A stretch of DNA of 64,000 nt from Xestospongia muta (taxonomy: Eukaryota > Porifera > Demospongiae > Haplosclerida > Petrosiidae), in NCBI GenBank assembly GCA_963693285.1, contig OY848925.1:5806932-5870931 (forward strand). The letters run 5' to 3'. The translations under genes were made by a program, and so were the position numbers. Shown here one piece after another: positions 55,606 through 64,000 of the stretch. Within the stretch, counting starts at the first letter, position 1; every line of letters begins with the position of its first letter. The notes under the pieces are model-generated. The model had not been told where the DNA came from. It searched no databases and saw nothing but the letters and a program-made list of their open reading frames with translations.

Positions 55606-58600
55606 ATGTCAGAATATCAAGATTCAGAAGGAGGAGGGAATGATACTATTAGTACCAAATTGACTATGAGAATAGAGTCTTCTGGCACAAGTTTACCTAC
55701 ACAGCAAACCTTGACATTTCATGAATTGAATTTCTTTCCACTCCCAAATCAAAGCAACATTTATGGATTTGTCAATATACAAATCAATGGACACAATAAA
55801 CTTCTTGTTGCTACTGTTCGGGGTGAAATCTATCGACTAGAATTTGATCCTAAAACTCTACAAGCTTCATACAAATTAATAACCTTTTCATATATCCCAG
55901 GTGCTAACACACTTATGTCTAAGATTCATATACCATTTCATTAATGGTGCGCAGCTGCTAATTTTAATTTATTTTTAATGTCTAAGGATAGTCAATTGCA
56001 ATAGGCTAATACTAAAGGCACCAAATAATAGAATAATTGAACTGAAATACTTTATATGTACATATTATATATAAACTCTTTCAGTTCTACTATTCCGTGG
56101 CCAATACATAATGTACATGATTTTATTTTGTGTGATAATTTTAGCTGATGCTGAAATTATCTCATTGGATGCTTTTGTTCGTGAACCTAATGGTCCAGTA
56201 GTGGGCGTGACATTAATTAAGGTATGAATGGACAGATAATTGAATAAATGGATGCATAGCTAGCTAATCATACTAACAGGACAGAATTCCTACTTGTAGC
56301 TGAAAAATAAACAAACTTGTTCGTTACTTACATTAGACCACTGAACCAAAGGAAGTGTACTTCAATATTTATGGCTTACATTCAGACCCAACTTCACCGC
56401 TTGATTGGGACAAGATAGCAGGTACTCATATTATATACATCAACTACCCCATGAAATAATACAATGCTTTATAATCTATAAAATGACAAAATTTGTATAA
56501 AATATAATTTTTATATTTTAATGTATAAAATTTATATTTTCTCTCTCGTTTTTAGAGGACTGGTTACCTATTAATTTAAAGTTTATACCATTCAAACTTA
56601 TACATACACAGTTAGTTCCATAGTCATATCTAAGCAGTAGGCTTAAGTTAGGGTTTGGCACGTAGCTACTGTGTACAAATCAAGGATATCTGCAGTGACC
56701 ATTAGTGGTCTAATTTGATGTGAAGAGTTTATCTTATACTATTAATTTAGATCTCCAAGTGCTGTGTTAATTCTTTAAATTAATTGCTAAATGCTAAAGT
56801 TTTCAGACTTATTAATTTAAAGACAAGAGTTAGGATTTTAGAGTATTTACTTCTAAAGTACCAGGTAAATTAAAGAATGGCATTGATAAATTTTTTTTTA
56901 AATCTTGAATGTTAAATTATGAAACATTTTGAAAGAGTTGATTTCATATGAATGCTGGGATTGTCCCATTGGGATGGATTGTAGGATAAAAGGATAATGT
57001 AGATTTCCAGGGTATTATTTTTATATTGTGCAAATAAGGTGAGTTTTGTATGAGTAGAAAATGTAAATATTACATTACCTATAACTTTGATTGTTGTCTG
57101 TTTTCCCAATGTATTCGCGGAAAATATTTGCTGCTTCCACAGTTGTCATAGTAACTGTATCCAAGTAGAATTCAGCCATTACTAACCACAATAATTATGT
57201 TTATTAAAAGTGTGGGCGGTTCACCGTGTTAATTAAAAGGCGTAGGAGGCGAACTACTAGTGCTAACATAAAGCTACTAATTGGCTATTGTATTGTAATA
57301 ATGACTTATATTTCTGGAATGTCAACTGAAAGTTACAGTTAAACTTTAAGAACAAGGAAAAGACTTCTAACTGTGATAACTTTAAAACACTTGAAATGTA
57401 CTCAAAAATGCCATAACTATTTATTAACTATTTAATAACTTCTTGTTAACTACTTATTAACTACTAATTAACTACATATTTAACGATTTATTGAGCAGGC
57501 AAATGAGCCTTTGTCTTTTATATTATTACAATATGTATCTAACCCTAATGTGAGGTTAATAAATATCATTATATCACAGCTGTTATTTTAAGATTGATTA
57601 TTCAGTAAGTGTAATATATTATGTGGTTTGTATGTGGGTTGATACATGAGTCATTATGAAGTCATTCAGATCCTTTATATATGAATGTTGGTTTTCGATT
57701 TAGGATCTTAATTCAAAGTTTTCCTTGATTCAGGATAATGCATCATTTGTTAAGTGTAGTGTATGAGAATTCTCCATTCATTAGTTCATTTTAATTAATA
57801 AAACAATCCAATTACTGAATTATTTGTTAAGTAGTTAATGATCTACTTAACAAATAGTTTGATTTGGTGGATGTATGTATGAATGGATTCAATAAATTAA
57901 TAACTCTTTTGCTTCTCCTAGAATTAAATGTGGAGAAAATATAGAGACTGTTTTTTTACTCTCGGGAGATGATCTTAAAGTACACATCTATAGACAGGTC
58001 TTTGTATCTGGAGAGGTAATGATGAATAATACCTTATCTCCTTGCCATCTCATTTCTTATCTTCATGTAGGCCTTATTTCAAGAGGAATTGTCTGTTGAT
58101 AGTTGGTTTCCTGAGTTTCATGATTTACTCAGTAGTATTACTGATATAGAGTTTTGTTATCTTAACGGATCACGTCGACTTACTGCTTATGGCTGTCAAA
58201 ATGGATACATCAAATGCTCATTAGTTGATGTGGATAGTAACGGTTTGGCTATGAGCATGAGAGAGAGAGAGAGAGAGAGAGAGAGACCAATAATTATTGG
58301 CTGTTTTGATGTATTCTTGTTTGTCTCTCTAGTATTGTTGCAATATTTTGATACCAGTTGTTTTGATGGACCTATTACGTCTGTGAATTTGTTTACTTTT
58401 CCTTCTCAACAAGGTTAACAATTCAGTTGCTAGGATACACTTCTTGTTTATATTTGGTATTTACACAAACAATAGATATAACAGTACGTAACAATACATG
58501 ACAATACATGTAATGGAGGTGTCATATGTAACTATATATGTACACATCGTATATGTATAAGGGCCATATATATATATATAAATGTACATTACATGTATAT

Positions 58601-60530
58601 TATATAGCAGTTGTATATGTAGTTTTAAAATTAATATGACTTCATCTACAGAGAATGCTATTCATCTGTTGGTAACTTCAGCTGTTGAAATTGGATCTGT
58701 TTATCCGTAAGTCATTGTATTTTTACTATACTAGTTCATTTATTATGAACTAGTATTGAGAAATGCTAATTAGACTCTAGGGAATTCCCATTTTTAAATA
58801 ATGACAAAATTATTACCATACTAGTATTGATGTATCTATTTATGGAATACAGCTGTATGTTATTATGGTTATGATTTAATAATTAATGGTCATGCTGTCA
58901 GGATACAACTGCTGATCCACAAACCCATATTTGTTATAGAGTATCATGTGAAGACTGCCTCATAAGGTGTCCTATTCTAATGCCAAACAATGATCCTTTA
59001 TATAATTGTAAAGTACATAGAACAGACAAGGACTTTTAATATCTTAATTGAACCATTATTACACAACCTGCATTATATTGAAATGATACAACTATTGATT
59101 ATGAAATAATTTCCTTACTTTCGTATCAATTATAATTATGCTCTCTAATTTAGTGATGTTCTTCAGTCCGGTATGGAGGGACATCCCCTTTTGTTACCTT
59201 TATCAGATCAATACGATAGTGTCCTTTGTGCTACATTGGGTGACATTACTTGTAATGGTCAACAAGAATTAATATTAGGAACTTATGGAAAAGTAATTTG
59301 TTTCTAAATATAGTCTGTCTATTTTTAGTAACAAACACTCTATCCTTTGTTTATAAGCTATACTGTTTACATAATAACCATAACAGTATTTTCAGTTATT
59401 CCATGTTTGGTGGATGTTACGCGTGCCTATACAGGAAGTGATACTTTTAACCAGCAAAGGCTTCAAAATAACAGCTGTAATCATGTTATATCTCATGACT
59501 TTCCTATGCAGTAATAATAAAATAGTATTTGTTGATATTATTTCAATATATGACTAGACATCCTCATATCAGTATCATCTCTCTCTCTCACACACACACA
59601 ATTACAGAAACTACTTGTTTACAAGTTATTGGAACGAGGTAAGTTACTTTATCCTCTCTAGTAGATTTTGAAAAGAAGTCTGCCAATGTTTATTATGATT
59701 GTTAGACTTTGATTTTTGGGATAAATTGGAACACAATTGTATGAAACCTTATACAATGAACTATAATACAAACAAATGATGATATAATAATATTGTGCAA
59801 AATATATGATGTATTTTTGTCATACCCTCAACCCACATGTTCATTCATGACTTATTCTTCCTAACTGTTCATCTAATCTTAATGGTATAGGTATTCCAGG
59901 ATGTTATGAACCAGAGTTAATATGTCAGATAGGATTTGCTCATCCTATTCATTTTGTTTGGACTGGTGATATTACATGTGATGGTGTCTCTGAGATTGTT
60001 GTACTCTCTACTGCTGGAATACATATACTTCAAGTAAATTGATAAATAGATTGATGGATGGATGAATGTGTGGATGGATGGATTGATGGATGGATGAATG
60101 GATGGGTGGATGGATGAATGGATGGATGGATGGATGAATGGGTGGATGGATGGATTGATGGATGGATGAATGGGTGGATGGATGGATTGATGGATGGATG
60201 AATGGGTGGATGGATGGATTGATGGATGGATGAATTGGTGGGTGGATGGATGAATGGGTGGATGGATGGATTGATGGATGGATGAATTTGTGGATGGATG
60301 GATTGATGGATGGATGAATGGGTGGGTGGATGGATGAATGGGTGGATGGATGATGGATGAATGGATGGATGGATAATGGATGGATTGATGGATTGATGGA
60401 TGGATGGATGATGATGGGAAATAAATGAACCTCCTATTTTATTTTCTAGCACGATTTATGTCAAATAAGTGAACTGTGTCTTACAAGACTACAAGGTGGA
60501 TCATTATATCACTCACTCCCACTCAAATGA
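55606..60530 (+). CDS. KPTN: KPTN (kaptin), KICSTOR complex subunit
   Basis: Starts M-S-E-Y-Q-D-S. About 11 exons join to give S-N-I-Y-G-F-V-N...[12 protein letters not shown] (55760), [15 protein letters not shown] (56145), [17 protein letters not shown] (56560), [12 protein letters not shown] (57940), A-Y-G-C-Q-N-G-Y-I (58180), [15 protein letters not shown] (59190) and [12 protein letters not shown] (60000), ending H-S-L-P-L-K then TGA. This tracks kaptin along its length: a beta-propeller-like protein that, with ITFG2, C12orf66 and SZT2, anchors GATOR1 to lysosomes and restrains mTORC1. One donor (about 58245) is gtttgg, unusual. A minisatellite fills the last intron. Confidence 0.9.
58260..58284. 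repeat. GA microsatellite in KPTN
   Basis: About 12 GA units in the short intron before the V-L-L-Q-Y-F exon. Confidence 0.85.
60040..60415. repeat. GGAT-based minisatellite in last KPTN intron
   Basis: Array of ggatggatggatgaat and ggatggattgat variants, about 375 bp, between the exons for H-I-L-Q and H-D-L-C-Q. Confidence 0.95.
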
Positions 60531-62513
60531 AACCATCTGATATAATGTAAATTCCATTGTATTAGTTCCTTGTTGCCTAGATATGTCTTATAAATAGATG
60601 TCTTTAGGAATACTAGTCACAAATCTTTCATCCTTTCTTTTCAATGTTAGTTCTAATTTGATGTTATCAGTTACTTATTTGTCTTCAGGATATTATGTAA
60701 AATTAGAAGTACATATAAAATTCCTTAAAATTTATTTGAATTTTAGCTTGACTATTATTAAATGGCTCTATTAATGTAGTTATTGTTCATCAAACAATTT
60801 AATTTGAAATTGTAATGTGTTTTAACAGTTTATAAGTCAATTGTTTTCTTTGAAGTTGTGCAAATTACTCAATTAAAAATAACATAATTTTTTAATTATA
60901 ATAAATACACAGAATGTAATTAAAATAAACAAAATTTAAACCTGTCATACAAAAAAAATTTTTTTAAATTGATTTGTTACTAGTCAGTCATTTGAGTGAG
61001 AAGTCAATGAAATTTGCTACACAGGATGGGATATTGTTGTGCTTTCTACATACCAAATTTCCCACTTAGCAACTGTTTAGATATCTGAATGTTTTATTTA
61101 GCTTTTGAAAGATCAACATATGATCGTTAGTAATTATCGGTTGTCAGGTCTATGGAATTCATTCTCCACAGGAAGAAATGACAACTTACTTCTATGGTTT
61201 GATGTACTAAGTTTTAAAACATTTACAAATGAAATCCTATCAGCCATTGATAAGCTAGCTTTTAATGGCACTTTAATGCATAGAACCTAATTGTAGTGAT
61301 AAAAGCAGTATTCGGTATTGACAGAACCAGGGTTCAATGTTGACTTAGCCTGGTTCTATCTCTAAGTTTCACACTAATATTAAAATGCCGTTAAAAACCA
61401 GGTCATCAAGTCTGATGAGATTTCTTTTCTAAACTCAACACTGAACAGTCTCCCATCATTCAAGTCTTCCTCTTTAGAACTTCCTTTATAGAGTCAAATG
61501 GTTTAACTACCACTGAGTTTTGCCTTATCATTCTGTAATAAGACATTAGTACAATTGATCCTTTTGTCTTATGATGGTAGTAAATATTGTAAGATTATTG
61601 GACAAGTACATACATTTATAGGACGTTATTATTACTATAAGTCTCATTTAAACCCTTAACATTTATTTATTCTGATGTCCGGACACACTGACTTAGTAGA
61701 GAGTCCAAAATACAGTGGTTGAATTAGGTATTACCATGGGAACAGGACAAGTGTCTTGAATATAGGATGTGTCCCTCTTAATTTAGTATGTTATTATAAG
61801 ATGCTCCATCATATTAATAAAACATTGTACTGTTTAAAAGGAGTAAGTAATATTTAATTGAAGCTTTCCTGTACATATTATACTTTCAATTTCAATTAAG
61901 TTATTATAACTCTACATACCTAGCAATCCTATGAGCTGACTAATGTGTTTTATCTGTACAGGAAGTAAACATAGTGTGTAATATCAACCATAACTTATAA
62001 ATTAGTTTGTAAACATAATAGTTAGTAAACTTAATTAATAAATAATACACCATATGTTCAAGTAATTTATTAAAAATCAATTTCTTTGTTGTTAATTAGA
62101 AACATTAGCAATACAAAAAATGTATAGATTACAGCAAAAAGAATTCATATGTTAGTAGTAGCAAGAAAAATTAAGAAGACAAGGAAAAGTGAAAAATGTG
62201 AAATATAAAAGGAACAAACAAACACAACAATAATACAAACAACAATATCCTTAAAGAGAAAGTAACTTTGCTGTTTCCATTGGTCTCTTCAGGGATACAA
62301 TGTGTGTCTTCAAAGGTAACAATGATGGTCGTAAGATGTCGATATCAATAAAAAAACAAAATGAAAAAAACAAAAGGTTAGTTTTTGCTCAATCTAAACA
62401 AATCCGTTGTCCAAACAGAGGTCAAATCAATAGCCGGTATGGTGTTATGAGGAGTGTGAATCATTTCGCCAATCCTCAAACGTCGATTGGATGGAGTCCT
62501 GAGTAGGAGTAGC
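60531..62513. other. Intergenic, about 2 kb
   Basis: AT-rich, with no convincing gene. A small hairpin, GAACCAGG (61324-61331) with CCTGGTTC (61349-61356), and an A/T-run at 60952-60966 are the only structures noted. The right part is probably the 3' UTR of the minus-strand bZIP gene. Confidence 0.45.
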
Positions 62514-63269
62514 TTAATTTGAAGAAGCCTGGCAGGAGGTTATATCACCTAGTTCCATTTTAACTGGTGGTTGAGTTACACCTGCGCTAGCAAAAAGGCT
62601 CTTCAAAACGTTAAGTTCCTTTGACAAGAGAGCAATTTTATTTTGTAAGAGTTTGTTCTCGTCTTCAAGTTCTTTAACACGTTGTTCAGTTTCTAATACT
62701 CTTAACTTGCTCTTATTACGACTCTTTCTGACGGCAATATTATTGCGATCTCTTTTGTCCCTGTATTCTGTACTGTTTTTATCCATTGATTTTTTCTTAC
62801 CAGCTTTTCCACGAGGTGATTTGCCTGGAGCTGGGTCAGTACCGACTAATGGGCTCATTGGGATTTGAGGAGTAGCACCAGTTGAGGTACTATTTATTAG
62901 CGATGGTTGAGGTGAGAAGTCCATATGATGAGAGAGGGAGGTTGGTGGGAGGAACCCTGTTTCATGATACATTCCGATAAATTTATTATCAAATGTAAAT
63001 GCTTGTGTTTCGGATGAATCAAAAAGACCAGCCGAACTGAGAGGACCGTTACTAGTACTACTATGAGTACTATATCGATTAGGAGAAATGATTGTTGTGT
63101 TTTCACAAGCCTCAACTAAAGCTGAGAAATCAACAGATTCCTCGTTTGGGAAGATGTCAAATGGTTGATGCTGTGAGCTAGAGATGGGGGCCAGGGGAAG
63201 GTCGTAAATGACACTAGGCGCCTTAGTAGCTACAAACAGCTGATTCGGATCGTAGAAACTGCCTTCCAT
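62514..63269 (-). CDS. C/EBP-type bZIP transcription factor
   Basis: Single exon, 251 residues. The N-terminal half is Ser/Thr/Pro-rich with an acidic stretch (E-E-S-V-D-F-S-A-L-V-E-A-C), likely an activation region. The C-terminus is a bZIP at about residues 165-230: basic region E-Y-R-D-K-R-D-R-N-N-I-A-V-R-K-S-R-N-K-S, then leucines spaced by sevens (V-L-E-T-E-Q-R-V-K-E-L...L-L-Q-N-K-I-A-L-L...L-N-V-L). R-N-N-x-A-V-R-K-S-R is diagnostic of the C/EBP branch, and E-L-N-V-L-K-x-L-F recalls C/EBP-gamma. It should bind TTGCGCAA-like sites as a dimer. Its own promoter has a CRE. Confidence 0.88.
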   Translation of the reverse strand: MEGSFYDPNQLFVATKAPSVIYDLPLAPISSSQHQPFDIFPNEESVDFSALVEACENTTIISPNRYSTHSSTSNGPLSSAGLFDSSETQAFTFDNKFIGMYHETGFLPPTSLSHHMDFSPQPSLINSTSTGATPQIPMSPLVGTDPAPGKSPRGKAGKKKSMDKNSTEYRDKRDRNNIAVRKSRNKSKLRVLETEQRVKELEDENKLLQNKIALLSKELNVLKSLFASAGVTQPPVKMELGDITSCQASSN

Positions 63270-63484
63270 AAAAATCTGAAGGCATCAAAAGAAGACATTA
63301 TTTTCAATTCATAGTATAGAGTTAGTTAGCATAAAACATTAGACAAATGTATTTTTAATGATTTTCTAGTATTTCACTTACACAACAAACTACTTTAATA
63401 GAGGGAAGAATGGGGGAAAGTGTTCTTTATAGCCTGGAACAGCTTTTTCTTCTTACTGATGCAATACGTTACTGCAATGGAGAC

Positions 63485-63590
63485 ACAGTTATATATAGAA
63501 ACAGAATGACGTCAACTTAGCGTCATTTTCTATTAATAGAGCATCTCCCATTGTGCGCATGCGCGTAAAATTGGGTGGATATCACATGAC
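63485..63590. promoter_or_regulatory. Bidirectional promoter with CRE and NRF-1-like site
   Basis: TATA-like tatatata (63490-63497), palindromic CRE TGACGTCA (63507-63514), a palindrome GCGCATGCGC matching the NRF-1 consensus (63555-63564), and TCACATGA (63582-63589), between the C/EBP-like gene and the plus-strand gene at 63629. Confidence 0.6.
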
Positions 63591-63628
63591 TGCTGCAGTA
63601 AGCCAGTCAAAAGGTTTGTGAAGCCATA

Positions 63629-63710
63629 ATGGAGCTAAGGATAATATTGTATATTGCATCACTTTTGCTATTGGAAAGCCTTTCTAGTGCATACAGTCAA
63701 AACGATGACC
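63629..63710 (+). CDS. First exon of a secreted or membrane protein (partial)
   Basis: The ATG at 63629 opens M-E-L-R-I-I-L-Y-I-A-S-L-L-L-L-E-S-L-S-S-A-Y-S-Q, a good signal peptide with a likely cleavage after the A-Y-S region, then N-D-D and a gtaagt donor at 63711. The next exon is not found in the remaining 290 bases. The identity cannot be told from the signal peptide alone. Confidence 0.6.
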
Positions 63711-64000
63711 GTAAGTTGTCTGCTGTATGAGATATAAATCATAAATTGCTTTGCAATGCAATAATTTTTGCATGCTATTTAGTCTATTAGGCTCATAAAC
63801 TCAATATACAAAATTTACCAACTAACTGTTGAATTTATAATAACTATATACATGTATTGCTAATATAGATTGCAGTTGTTTCCTGAGTTATTGTATTATC
63901 CACATAGCTATTGTAAGGAAGTACTACAATGTTGTTGTTGTCGTCATGCATATTTAAGATATATGTATCACAACTCATGTGATAGCTGCATGTGCATAGT
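63711..64000. other. Intron running off the window
   Basis: AT-rich sequence after the gtaagt donor; no acceptor with a following open frame is evident before the end. Confidence 0.4.

Noticed and set aside
60030..60452. 140-codon frame rich in H-P-S-I on the minus strand
   Set aside because: Translation of the GGAT minisatellite in the last KPTN intron.
61105..61290. 61-codon plus-strand frame in the spacer
   Set aside because: No recognisable domain, no splice context and no neighbour relation; expected by chance in 2 kb.
62300..62506. 68-codon plus-strand frame downstream of the bZIP gene
   Set aside because: Lies antisense in the probable 3' UTR and shows no family features.

Overview
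The window is animal genomic DNA. It is AT-rich, with short GT-AG introns (one is only 50 bp), closely spaced genes, head-to-head gene pairs and many lineage-expanded immune-type domains (Death, CARD-like, RING/B-box). This fits a marine demosponge such as Amphimedon; the species is inferred from gene content and compactness, not proven. A 200-base run of N at 40304-40503 shows that it is an assembled scaffold.

Left part (1-29.8 kb): a tandem array of single-exon seven-transmembrane receptors resembling the cAMP-receptor-like GPCRs. Six copies are intact (295, 20611, 22551, 25438, 27103 and 28732) and several are broken. They form two subfamilies, A (364 aa) and B (356 aa), each with its own repeated upstream block. 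One broken A copy is split between 3443 and 19047. The 15.6 kb between the halves is bounded by hAT-like terminal sequences (CA..GG.GTAT.TAG) and an 8-bp target duplication, TTTGTGGT.

Inside that insertion (3444-19046) is a mosaic: a kinesin motor fragment, a PLEKHH/MAX-1 fragment (PH-PH-MyTH4-start of FERM), the C-terminal part of triokinase (TKFC), an apparently complete HYLS1 centriole gene, the C-terminal exon of YEATS4/GAS41, and a long 17-exon gene encoding Death + CARD-like repeats + a helical domain + coiled coils + LRR.

Middle part (29.9-43.0 kb): STIP1/Hop (Hsp70-Hsp90 co-chaperone), then PDRG1 (prefoldin-like) divergent from a MARK/Par-1 kinase, whose UBA region is damaged by the sequence gap.

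Right part (43.9-64.0 kb): three RING/B-box genes on the minus strand (RING-B-box-filamin; a CARD-like-helical-RING-B-box fusion; RING-B-box-filamin-MIB/HERC2). SEC23 (COPII coat) follows, divergent from KPTN/kaptin (KICSTOR subunit). Last comes a C/EBP-type bZIP gene, divergent from a secreted or membrane protein whose first exon only is seen. All three divergent promoters contain the palindromic CRE TGACGTCA. The whole window is rich in the 8-mer TCACATGA, in CT/GA tracts placed directly before splice acceptors, and in minisatellites inside introns.

Exon borders were read by eye from splice consensus and family similarity. Gene spans run from start codon to stop codon and include introns.
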